DNA of 17,064 nucleotides from an uncultured Bacillota bacterium (lineage in GTDB: Bacteria > Bacillota > Dehalobacteriia > UBA4068). Shown here in pieces: positions 1-6,212 of the stretch. The notes beneath the pieces were generated by a model. The model saw nothing but the letters and a program-made list of their open reading frames with translations, did not search any database and was not told where the DNA came from. Every line of letters begins with the position of its first letter. Position 1 is the first letter of the stretch. The DNA lies in NCBI GenBank assembly GCA_934427095.1, contig CAKRYM010000015.1:1-17064 (forward strand), given 5' to 3'. Both the position numbers and the translations under genes were made by a program.

Positions 1-392
1 ATCCCAAACAGGCCCAAAAGGTTGTTAATGATGCCGTTTCGTTCCAGAATATTCATCCAGGAATAGGTACGGATGAGTAAGTTCATCCACATGGGCAGCA
101 TCACCAAAAGCAGCATGATTTGGGTGTGATTTTCCCTACGGCTTAAGAAATAGGCAAAAGGATAGGCCACCACTAAAGTGACGGCCGTGGCGATTAAGCT
201 GTACCAAAGGGAGATCAGAAAAATATCCCGATAATCCTTTAGGGCCAAAATATTGGCGAAGGTGAAAGCGCCCTCGCTATCGGTGAAGGCGTAATACACC
301 ACAATCACCAAAGGGACAATGATGAAGATGGCTGCCCAGATCAGATAGGGTGCGTCCAGCAGCCGTCTACTAAAAAGGCTGCGGTGTTTCAT
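1..392 (-). CDS. potB: Spermidine/putrescine ABC transporter permease PotB (N-terminal part, runs off window)
   Basis: Membrane permease of a polyamine (spermidine/putrescine) ABC importer, partner of the PotA ATPase encoded just upstream. I translated 130 codons from ATG at 392. A short basic N-terminus (KHRSLFSRR) leads into a hydrophobic segment around residues 16-34, an external stretch, a second segment around 60-78 and a third around 85-105 ending in LPMWMNLLIRTYSW. That last motif is characteristic of PotB/PotH-type permeases. The ATG overlaps the potA stop by four bases (ATGA), so the two genes are translationally coupled and co-transcribed. The rest of the gene, and presumably potC and potD, lie beyond the left edge. 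Family and subunit type are seen directly. Substrate specificity is inferred from family and gene order. Confidence 0.9.
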   Translation of the reverse strand, partial: MKHRSLFSRRLLDAPYLIWAAIFIIVPLVIVVYYAFTDSEGAFTFANILALKDYRDIFLISLWYSLIATAVTLVVAYPFAYFLSRRENHTQIMLLLVMLPMWMNLLIRTYSWMNILERNGIINNLLGLFG

Positions 393-1519
393 TCTTCCTC
401 ATCCTCCGTTATCTCGCTTAGCTCATCCAGCTCATCACTGTAAGAGCTGAAATCCCCGTAAAGGCCAGAGTACTTGGATTTCTTCATGACGTGGATGGCG
501 TCCGGCTCAATGTATAACCCTACATGGGCGCCGACCGGGGAATAATCCGTGGTCTGTATCATCCATTTGAACCCGTGAATATCCACGATGATTTCGAAAT
601 GTACACCTAAGAAGGTAACGGAAGTCACGTCCCCTTCTAGGAAGCCCCGTTCTACCGGAACAATGTCCACGTCCTCTGGACGGATGACCACATCTACTTC
701 CTCATTGGGGGCAAAGCCTTTGTCCAAGCAGGTGAAGGTGTGCCCCGCAATCCGTACCCGGTAATCCTCGGGCATGGTGCCGTCTAGGATATTGCTTTCG
801 CCGATGAAATCCGCTACAAAAGCGTTAACCGGCTCATTGTAAATATCCAAAGGGGTACCGATTTGCTGCACCCGGCCTTCGTTCATTACCACCACCGTAT
901 CGGAAATGGATAAAGCTTCTTCTTGGTCATGGGTGACGAAAATAAAGGTAATGCCCAGTTGCTTTTGGATATTGCGCAACTCGTTCTGCATATCCTTACG
1001 CAGCTTTAAATCCAGGGCAGCCAAGGGCTCGTCCAAAAGCAAAACCTTGGGTCGGTTGATTAGGGCCCTGGCAATGGCCACGCGTTGCTGCTGTCCGCCG
1101 GAAAGCAGCGAAACGTTACGCTTATCAAAGCCAGGCAGGTTCACAAATTCCAGCATTTCCTGAACGCGGCTTTTGATTTCCGTTTCCGGTACCTTGCGTA
1201 CCCTAAGGCCAAAGGCGATATTTTCAAAAACGTTTAAATGCGGGAACAGGGCGTAACGTTGGAAAATGGTGTTTACCTGCCGCAGATAAGGCGGCACGCC
1301 GTTAATCCGTTTACCCGCAAAAATAACATCACCGTTTTGAGGTTCGACGAAACCGGCAATGGTTCTGAGCGTAGTGGTTTTGCCGCAGCCAGAGCTGCCC
1401 AAAAGAGTGACAAAGCTCCCGTCTGCAATAGACAGGTTCAAGTCATCCAGTACACGCTCGCCGTCGAATTCAACGGTGATGTTTTTTAATTCGATGATAT
1501 TGGGTGTGGTTTGCACCAT
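389..1519 (-). CDS. potA: Polyamine ABC transporter ATP-binding protein PotA
   Basis: Cytoplasmic ATPase that powers polyamine uptake. Numbered from the upstream ATG at 1528, the motifs are Walker A GSSGCGKT (44-51), Q-loop Gln90, signature LSGGQ (142-146), Walker B ending LLLDEP (163-168), and H-loop His200 in FVTHDQEEA. A TOBE-type regulatory domain follows from about 245 (VVIRPEDVDIV), then an acidic tail (EITEDEEE). Its length of 376-379 residues is normal for PotA. I prefer the second ATG (1519). The Shine-Dalgarno AAAGGGGG (1529-1536) lies 9 nt upstream of it but directly abuts the first ATG, leaving no spacing. The gene has its own promoter about 300 nt upstream and a highly structured leader, and it overlaps potB by 4 nt. 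No XRE-type regulator, often found before potA in Firmicutes, is present between the leader and potA. Confidence 0.93.
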   Translation of the reverse strand: MVQTTPNIIELKNITVEFDGERVLDDLNLSIADGSFVTLLGSSGCGKTTTLRTIAGFVEPQNGDVIFAGKRINGVPPYLRQVNTIFQRYALFPHLNVFENIAFGLRVRKVPETEIKSRVQEMLEFVNLPGFDKRNVSLLSGGQQQRVAIARALINRPKVLLLDEPLAALDLKLRKDMQNELRNIQKQLGITFIFVTHDQEEALSISDTVVVMNEGRVQQIGTPLDIYNEPVNAFVADFIGESNILDGTMPEDYRVRIAGHTFTCLDKGFAPNEEVDVVIRPEDVDIVPVERGFLEGDVTSVTFLGVHFEIIVDIHGFKWMIQTTDYSPVGAHVGLYIEPDAIHVMKKSKYSGLYGDFSSYSDELDELSEITEDEEE

Positions 1520-1822
1520 ATTTTGCATCCCCCTTTGCGGTTAAAGACCGCGTAAGCTGGTAATACCGGCTCTGCGCGAACCCACGGCAGGCGTAACCGT
1601 TGACCCCGCAAAGAGTTTTTCATAGCCCGCGTCATACCCCTTGGAAAACCCAAGGCTTAAGACCGGTGCAGCGAACGGTTTCTCAAGCGGACATATGGTC
1701 CGCAACGGTTCTTGTTAGGAACTGCCTCCCATGAACGCCCGGAACGTCCCCGGACGCTTTAAGTGCCGCGAAAGCGGCTGTTGGCACAGATGCAAAACGA
1801 TATTGATTTTTTGGCATAAAGC
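1520..1822 (-). ncRNA. Long structured 5' leader of potA, candidate cis-regulatory RNA (class unassigned)
   Basis: About 300 nt of gene-free transcript between a strong promoter and potA. Hairpins visible on the minus strand, in transcript order, are: GCCGC/GCGGC with a 4-nt TTTC loop (1765-1778); a 9-bp stem including G-U pairs around GCGTCCGG/CCGGGCGT (1734-1758); GCGGAC/GTCCGC with 5-nt loop (1687-1703); CCTTGG/CCAAGG with 5-nt loop (1639-1655); and GCGGT/ACCGC with 5-nt loop (1537-1551) just before the Shine-Dalgarno. The heptamer AACCGTT occurs twice (about 1705-1711 and 1674-1680), and its complement AACGGTT occurs once downstream (about 1594-1600), so alternative long-range pairings are possible. 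No terminator-like T-run follows any hairpin, which points to control of translation. I compared it by eye with TPP, SAM, cobalamin, FMN, lysine, glycine, ydaO, ykkC, T-box, 6S, SRP, tmRNA and RNase P signatures and recognised none. Confidence 0.6.
1531..1615 (-). promoter_or_regulatory. Mutually exclusive Shine-Dalgarno-sequestering helix in the potA leader
   Basis: On the transcript, CTCTTTGCGG (1615-1606) is complementary over 10 bp, with one G-U pair, to CCGCAAAGGG (1540-1531). The second segment contains most of the potA Shine-Dalgarno. The same CCGC is also the 3' arm of the local hairpin GCGGT-CTTTA-ACCGC (1551-1537), which leaves AAAGGGGG single-stranded. The two structures cannot coexist. 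One hides the ribosome binding site and the other exposes it, the layout expected of a translational ON/OFF switch. Complementarity is seen directly; switching and any ligand are inference. Confidence 0.55.
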
Positions 1823-1828
1823 AAAATG

Positions 1829-1857
1829 ATTATAGCATAACGATTTCTCGTTGTCTA
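1829..1857 (-). promoter_or_regulatory. Sigma-A-type promoter for the potA leader and potAB
   Basis: On the minus strand the -35 is TAGACA (1857-1852, 5 of 6 consensus), then a 17-nt spacer, then a perfect -10 TATAAT (1834-1829). Expected transcription start is near 1822, giving a leader of about 300 nt before potA. Confidence 0.8.
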
Positions 1858-1863
1858 TCTATT

Positions 1864-1912
1864 TTCCTACGATTTTACAGGAATTTACGGGAATTTCTTG
1901 GTAAAGTAGGAA
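1864..1912 (-). repeat. Imperfect inverted repeat downstream of trmD
   Basis: TTCCTAC (1864-1870) and GTAGGAA (1906-1912) form a 7-bp dyad. Inside it, TTTAC near 1873-1877 can pair with GTAAA (1901-1905), lengthening the stem around an AT-rich loop with a repeated GGAATTT element. It lies between the trmD stop and the potA promoter. On the minus-strand transcript no T-run follows, so it is not a standard intrinsic terminator. Function unknown; read-through from the trmD operon into potA remains possible. Confidence 0.35.
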
Positions 1913-1931
1913 TGTTTGGGAATCTTGCTGT

Positions 1932-3221
1932 TTAATCCCTGCTTAGCAGGCGGTCTAGGAGAATAGCCGCCGCAGAGCGGACGGAAAGATGATTATAGCC
2001 TTCTTTGCCAAAAATGGGCTGCAACCGATAATCACAGGCGGAAATCAGCTCCTGTACTAAGCCATAACCCGTGCCCAATAGCAACAGATAAGGCCCTCCT
2101 TGGCTTTCCATGGTCTGACGTAGGGCTTTGGGGTGGGTGATGCCCTGGCTGATCCCCGCGCCGGTAGCGATTAAGCGAGGGATTTGCCCTTCTTTTGCTT
2201 GAATGGTTTGGATGGCCATTTCCAGGCTTTCGGTCAGCGTAATTAAGTCCAAAGCTTCGCTACGGTAAGGGTTGTAGCGTTTTGCCGGCGGGCAATGCCA
2301 ATAGGTCAACAGCTCTTGGACCATTTCTCTTTGTTCCGCCATGGGTTGCACCACAAAATACCCGGCTAAGGCATAGGTTTTGGCTAAGCGAGCAATGTCG
2401 TGCAAATCCAAATTCGTCAGGGACGTGGCAATGGTTTCTTTTTTCTTATTATATACGGGGTAATGAAGCAGGGCCAAATAAAGCTGGAAAGGTTTCTCTC
2501 GCTTGGCCCGCAATTCTCCGAGATAAGCGGCGTCTTCTTCCGTTAAGGGCGCAGTTGACAATAAGTCTGGCCGAGTGGTTAAGGTGCGTTCCAGGGCTTG
2601 TTTCCGCCGCCAGCGGGTAATTTCCTGATGATTTCCTTGTTGCAGTACCGCGGGAACGGCTAAATCCTGCCAAACCGGCGGCCGGGTGTATTGAGGATAT
2701 TCCAGTAAGCCGTCGGAAAAGCTTTCTTCTTCTGCCGCCCGTTCGTCCCCCAATACGCCGGGGAGCAACCGGGAAACACTGTCCGCAATGGCCATGGCTG
2801 GGATTTCCCCGCCAGTTAAGACAAAATCGCCCACGGAAAAGATGTCCGTGGCATAGGTGTCAATAAAGCGTTGGTCAATGCCTTCATAATGGCCGCAAAC
2901 GATGATGATTTGCTCTGCTTTGGCCAAATCCTCTGCATCCCGCTGGGTGTAGGGCTTACCAGCCGGGGAGGTAATCAGCACCCGGCAGTTGTCCGCGCTC
3001 CGTACTGCTTCCACGGCTTTGGCCAAAGGCTCCGGCTTCATAACCATGCCGGCGCCGCCGCCGTAAAGCCTATCATCCGTGGTTTGATGTTTATCCTCGG
3101 CAAAATCGCGGATATTGGTGACCTGTATTTCTAGCAAATGCCTGTCCTGAGCCCGTTTCAGCATGGAGGCGTTTAAGGGCGCGAACATTTCCGGAAACAA
3201 GGTGAGGATGTCGATTTTCAT
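1932..3221 (-). CDS. trmD: TrmD tRNA (guanine37-N1)-methyltransferase fused to a Tm1570-type RNA methyltransferase domain
   Basis: Residues 1-240 are a complete TrmD, the SPOUT enzyme that uses S-adenosylmethionine to make m1G37 in tRNA and so guards against +1 frameshifting. Seen are RLYGGGAGMVMKPEPL (about 51-66), GHYEGIDQRF (110-119), SVGDFVLTGGEIPAMAIADS (129-148) forming the knotted cofactor site, and FSDGLLEYPQYTRPP with Asp170 at the position of the catalytic Asp169 of Haemophilus TrmD. From about 245 to 429 there is a second domain starting LYLALLHYP, with GTGYGL (383-388) and a C-terminal RSAAAILLDRLL helix. It resembles the SAM-dependent RNA methyltransferase family of Thermotoga TM1570. 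TrmD alone is about 240-250 residues, so this is a true fusion. The start overlaps the rimM stop by 4 bases (ATGA). It is the last gene of the ylxM operon in this window; rplS, the usual neighbour, is absent. The target of the second domain is not known to me. Confidence 0.95.
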   Translation of the reverse strand: MKIDILTLFPEMFAPLNASMLKRAQDRHLLEIQVTNIRDFAEDKHQTTDDRLYGGGAGMVMKPEPLAKAVEAVRSADNCRVLITSPAGKPYTQRDAEDLAKAEQIIIVCGHYEGIDQRFIDTYATDIFSVGDFVLTGGEIPAMAIADSVSRLLPGVLGDERAAEEESFSDGLLEYPQYTRPPVWQDLAVPAVLQQGNHQEITRWRRKQALERTLTTRPDLLSTAPLTEEDAAYLGELRAKREKPFQLYLALLHYPVYNKKKETIATSLTNLDLHDIARLAKTYALAGYFVVQPMAEQREMVQELLTYWHCPPAKRYNPYRSEALDLITLTESLEMAIQTIQAKEGQIPRLIATGAGISQGITHPKALRQTMESQGGPYLLLLGTGYGLVQELISACDYRLQPIFGKEGYNHLSVRSAAAILLDRLLSRD

Positions 3222-3656
3222 ATTAAGCCCTCCGGCACCGTGACTTCCATGCGTTTGGCTTGCAAATCCACCTGTTTAACCACAGATTTCAAGGCGGGGA
3301 GCAGAATTTCTTTTCCGTCGTCGCCTTTGACCACATAGACGTCGTTTGCCGTATAGGCTAAGACGTCTTGGATTTCTCCTAAATAGGTATCCCCCTCCCA
3401 AACCTTGAGACCGATGAGCTGGAAGTGATACCAAGAACCCTCCGGCAGGGGAGGGGCGCTACAGCCGGCCTTTATGCCAAGCAGCGTCTTTTTCCAAGGT
3501 TAAGATTTTGCCGTTCTTAAGGGAAAAGGCCGCGCCCGCTTGAAAGCGAAGGGGATTGTCCGAAAGACTTTCCGCGCTGACGCAGCCTTCTATGCCGTGA
3601 GAAGCCCTGATAATGGCCACGGTAATGTTTTCCTGGTTAGCCAAGGGTTTATTCAA
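3218..3656 (-). pseudogene. rimM: rimM, 16S rRNA processing/ribosome maturation factor, broken by an internal deletion and frameshift
   Basis: RimM binds S19 and helps 30S head assembly. The N-terminal RimM domain reads from TTG at 3656 (overlapping the khpA stop) through ITVAIIRASHGIEG to HKGRL, then hits TAG at 3461-3459. The C-terminal half continues in the +1 frame, starting PPLPEGSWYHFQLIGLKVWE and ending in a PRC-barrel (NDVYVVKG, ILLPALKSVVKQVDL) with its TGA at 3220-3218 overlapping the trmD ATG. Together the parts give about 143 residues against the usual 165-175. The missing 25-30 residues are exactly the block that normally links the two domains (the GVDDRxxAExLxG region). A frameshift alone could not restore it. 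The N-terminal part also departs from the common GxIxxxHGIRGEV pattern. Either a genuine pseudogene or an assembly/sequencing deletion; context and both flanking reading frames make the identity secure. Confidence 0.85.
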
Positions 3657-3876
3657 TCTCCAAATTGGCTTTTTTGCCTTCTTTGGCCGCCGCAGCCTTC
3701 AGCACCACGCGCATGGCTTTGGCAATGCGCCCTTGTTTGCCGATGACTTTGCCCATATCTTCCGGGGCGACCTTCAGCACCAATTCAATGCCTTCTTCTC
3801 CTTCGGTCTCGAAAACAGAAGCGGCATCAGGGTTGTTGACCAGGGATTTGGCCATATGCTCAATGAGTTCTTTCAT
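3649..3876 (-). CDS. khpA: KhpA, small KH-domain RNA-binding protein (YlqC family)
   Basis: A 75-residue single KH domain, the standard length for the family. The signature APEDMGKVIGKQGRIAKAMR spans about 37-56, with the RNA-contacting GKQG loop at 46-49. In Firmicutes KhpA usually works as a heterodimer with KhpB/Jag in RNA binding, affecting cell elongation and division. The conserved place between rpsP and rimM, seen here, supports the call. AAAGGTGG precedes the ATG at good distance. Its stop overlaps the TTG start of rimM. A 78-nt gap with two tandem hairpins separates it from rpsP. Confidence 0.95.
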   Translation of the reverse strand: MKELIEHMAKSLVNNPDAASVFETEGEEGIELVLKVAPEDMGKVIGKQGRIAKAMRVVLKAAAAKEGKKANLEIE

Positions 3877-3897
3877 CGGTGAACCACCTTTCTGTTA

Positions 3898-3930
3898 CGT
3901 ACAAGTAGGGATGTACGGGCGAATTTCGCC
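3898..3930 (-). promoter_or_regulatory. Two tandem hairpins between rpsP and khpA
   Basis: Perfect dyad GGCGAA/TTCGCC with a 1-nt centre (3918-3930; as RNA a 4-bp GGCG/CGCC stem with 5-nt loop), immediately adjoining CGTACA/TGTACG with an 8-nt loop (3898-3917). No T-run follows. They may be an RNA processing or stability element that lets rpsP and the downstream genes be expressed at different levels. The structure is seen; the role is inferred. Confidence 0.45.
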
Positions 3931-3954
3931 AGTTGGGTAAAGCAAAGGCTTAGC

Positions 3955-4197
3955 TTATTTCAAGCCCGCCTTTTTGAACAGGGATTTGACGGTGTCGGAA
4001 ACTTCCGCGCCGTCAGCTAACCATTTGTTGGCTTTTTCTTCGTCGATTTTGATGACGGCCGGGTCCTTGGTGGGGTCGTAGTAGCCGATTTCTTCAATGA
4101 AACGGCCGTCTCTGGGCCAGCGGGAATCCGCTACTACCACGCGATAAAAGGGAGCCTTCTTTGCGCCCATTCTTTTCAGTCTGATTTTCGTTGCCAT
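3955..4197 (-). CDS. rpsP: 30S ribosomal protein S16
   Basis: An 80-residue S16 of normal length that binds 16S rRNA early in 30S assembly. The conserved start ATKIRLKRMGAKKAPFYRVV, then DGRFIEEIGYYDP and VSDTVKSLFKKAGLK at the end, identify it. A clean AGGAGGAAAC site precedes the ATG. Trp27 in ADSRWPRDGR replaces the Ser, Asn or Thr usually seen at this variable position. It is placed between ffh and khpA, as in most Firmicutes. Confidence 0.97.
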   Translation of the reverse strand: MATKIRLKRMGAKKAPFYRVVVADSRWPRDGRFIEEIGYYDPTKDPAVIKIDEEKANKWLADGAEVSDTVKSLFKKAGLK

Positions 4198-4282
4198 AGT
4201 TGTTTCCTCCTAAAATAAATAATGAAAATAGAAATACATCAATGGTAATTGCCTTTTCAGAAAAAGCAAAAGAAACCCTTGT

Positions 4283-5640
4283 TTAGAAACCGGCCCAGCC
4301 TCTGCCGCCCAGATTAGGGAAGCCGCCAAACCCGCCTAGACCGCCCTTTTTGCCCTTTTTGCCTTTTTTACCGGCGGCCATGTTGTTCATCTGTTTGACC
4401 ATTTTCTGCATCATTTCATGCTGCTTCAGCAGGCGGTTCACATCCTGTACCTGCCGGCCGCAACCAGCGGCGATGCGTTTTTTTCGGCTGCTGTTGATTA
4501 AAGCCGGATTACTCCGTTCTGCCTTGGTCATGGAATGGATAATGGATTCTACCACGGTAAACTGGCTTTCGTCCACCTCCACATTTTTTAACTGTTTCCC
4601 TAGGCCGGGAATCATGCCCAGGATGTCTTTCATGCTGCCCATTTTACGAATCTGCGCCAATTGGTCCAGATAATCGTCAAAGGTAAAGCGGTTTTGCCGC
4701 ATGTGGGCTTCCAGTTCTTTGGCCTTTTCCTCATCTACCGTGGCTTGGGCTTTTTCAATCAGGGTCAAAATATCGCCCATGCCCAAAATGCGTGAGGCTA
4801 GCCGATCGGGGTAGAAGGGTTCCAGGGCTTTCACATCTTCCCCAGCACCGGTGAATTTGATGGGTGCGCCGGTGACCTCCTTGACGGAAAGAGCGGCGCC
4901 GCCACGGCTGTCGCCATCCATCTTGGTCATGACAATACCGGTAATGGAGAGCCGCTCGTTAAAGGCCTTGGCCACGTTCACAGCATCCTGGCCCTGCATA
5001 GCGTCGATCACCAGGAGAATTTCCGTGGGATTCACGGCGCTGCGGATATCGGCGATCTCATTCATCATATCCTCATCCAGGTGCAGGCGGCCTGCAGTAT
5101 CGATGATGAGGAAGTCGTTGCCGTATTTTTTGGCGTGGTCCAAAGCTTGGGTGGCAATGTCCACGGGATTTACTTTATCCCCCAGGGCAAAAACCGGTAC
5201 ATTGATCCGTTCACCCAGGATTTTCAGCTGGTCAATGGCAGCGGGGCGATAAATATCCCCAGCGGCCAGAAGCGGCCGGTTGCCTTGGTTTTTCAGATAG
5301 AGCGCGATTTTCGCTGCGGAAGTGGTTTTACCAGTACCACCGTAGGGGGCTTGGAATTCACGGTCAGCTTGGAAACACCGCCGCCCATGAGCGCGGTAAG
5401 CTCCTCGTAGACGATTTTGACCACCTGCTGGCCAGGGGTTAAGCTGGACATAACCTCCTCGCCTACGGCCCGGTCTTTGATGCGGGCGCAAAAATCTTTG
5501 GCCACTTTGTAGTTGACGTCAGCTTCCAGTAAAGCCACGCGGATTTCCCGCATGGCAGCAGTGACATCTGCTTCGGAAAGCTTACCTTTGTTTTTCAGCT
5601 TAGCAAAAATGCTTTGCAGTTTGTCGCTAAGTCCGGACAT
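4283..5640 (-). pseudogene. ffh: ffh, signal recognition particle GTPase, frameshifted by a deletion inside the P-loop
   Basis: Ffh (SRP54) binds signal peptides and SRP RNA and delivers ribosomes to FtsY. The N domain begins MSGLSDKLQSIFAKLKNKGK at 5640, after AAAGGAGGG. It runs correctly to VNSKPPTVVL (about residue 103, codon 5334-5332) and then leaves frame. The G domain resumes in the -1 frame at GTGKTTSAAKIALYLKN (5338 onward), followed by DIYRPAAIDQL, DTAGRLHLDEDMM (G3), MTKMDGDSRGG (G4), GAGEDVKALEPF (G5), and the Met-rich M domain with SRKKRIAAG and QDVNRLLKQHEMMQKM. The residues normally between TVVL and GKTT (the MVGLQGxG block) are missing. A 22-nt loss between two copies of GGTACTG (5332-5338) would give exactly this junction. 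Without a P-loop the protein cannot bind GTP, even if a frameshift joined the halves. Ffh is usually essential, so an assembly or sequencing error is quite likely. Confidence 0.88.
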
Positions 5641-5655
5641 GATTTCCCTCCTTTG

Positions 5656-6012
5656 TTATAAGGCGGACAGCAGGGCTTTGAGCTTTTTTCGTTCATCTCC
5701 TGCCAGAGGAATGCCGTCGATGTATTTGTGTATCTCTTCTAAAACGATTTCCCGCCGTTTGGCAGCGGCGGCATTATGGAGAATGGCTTCATATTCTAAT
5801 AGTTGTTTTTCTCCCCGGTGGATCAAATCGTGAATAGCTTGACGGCTGCCACCCAATTGCTGGGCGATTTCTGCCAGGGAGAGATCTTCTTCATAAAAAA
5901 GGGATAATGCTTCCTGCTGACGTTTGGTCAGCAATTTACCGTAATTATCCAACAACACAGCGATATGGGACAGTTTTTCTACTCGTTCTAAGGTCGTTTC
6001 TTCCGCTGCCAT
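5656..6012 (-). CDS. ylxM: YlxM-family putative helix-turn-helix protein, SRP-associated
   Basis: A 118-residue protein whose central part resembles sigma region 4: LTKRQQEALSLFYEEDLSLA (about 28-47) followed by EIAQQLGGSRQAIHDLIHRG, a recognition-helix arrangement. YlxM proteins almost always precede ffh in Firmicutes. In Streptococcus YlxM has been shown to interact with SRP components, so it is thought to modulate the SRP rather than act as a sigma factor. It is the first gene of the operon, 15 nt before ffh. GAAGGGATGA serves as the ribosome binding site. Length is slightly above the 105-115 typical of the family, with a basic, Leu-rich C-terminus. Confidence 0.93.
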   Translation of the reverse strand: MAAEETTLERVEKLSHIAVLLDNYGKLLTKRQQEALSLFYEEDLSLAEIAQQLGGSRQAIHDLIHRGEKQLLEYEAILHNAAAAKRREIVLEEIHKYIDGIPLAGDERKKLKALLSAL

Positions 6013-6043
6013 GTCTAATCATCCCTTCTTTGACACAGGAAAA

Positions 6044-6072
6044 ATTATAAGCCCATTTCTCGCCAATGTCAA
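6044..6072 (-). promoter_or_regulatory. Consensus promoter of the ylxM-ffh-rpsP-khpA-rimM-trmD operon
   Basis: Perfect -35 TTGACA (6072-6067), 17-nt spacer, perfect -10 TATAAT (6049-6044) on the minus strand. Expected start near 6037, about 25 nt before the ylxM ATG, so the leader is short and unstructured. Confidence 0.9.
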
Positions 6073-6179
6073 GGTTTTTTTCTTTACACCCAAAGGCCGA
6101 AAATGGGGAAATTTTGTGATTTTTTGTTAATTTCATGCACAGAATTCGCCAAAACCCTGGCAAAGATGGGGAATTCTTC

Positions 6180-6208
6180 TTGACCCTGACAAGGGTATAT
6201 GATAATAT
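6180..6208 (+). promoter_or_regulatory. Probable rpoBC promoter
   Basis: -35 TTGACC (6180-6185), then either GATAAT with a 15-nt spacer (6201-6206) or TAATAT with a 17-nt spacer (6203-6208). A short dyad ACCCT-GACA-AGGGT (6183-6196) overlaps the -35 and spacer. It is the best promoter-like element before rpoB. It sits about 110 bp from the divergent ylxM promoter. The choice of -10 is uncertain. Confidence 0.55.
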
Positions 6209-6212
6209 GATA

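Noticed and set aside
1520..1822. Leader as T-box, cobalamin, TPP, SAM, lysine, FMN, ydaO or ykkC riboswitch, or as 6S, tmRNA, SRP or RNase P RNA
   Set aside because: None of the diagnostic conserved stretches of these classes is visible by eye; a covariance-model search is still needed to be certain.
1864..1912. Intrinsic terminator for the trmD operon
   Set aside because: The dyad has a long loop and is not followed by a T-run on the transcribed strand.
4117..4119. Trp27 in S16 as a sequencing error or special adaptation
   Set aside because: The position varies widely among S16 proteins; a single residue is not enough to support either idea.
5324..5346. Programmed -1 frameshift in ffh
   Set aside because: No slippery heptamer is present, and even a shift would give TVVL joined to GKTT, still without the P-loop glycines. 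Missing sequence, not only a frame change, is the problem.
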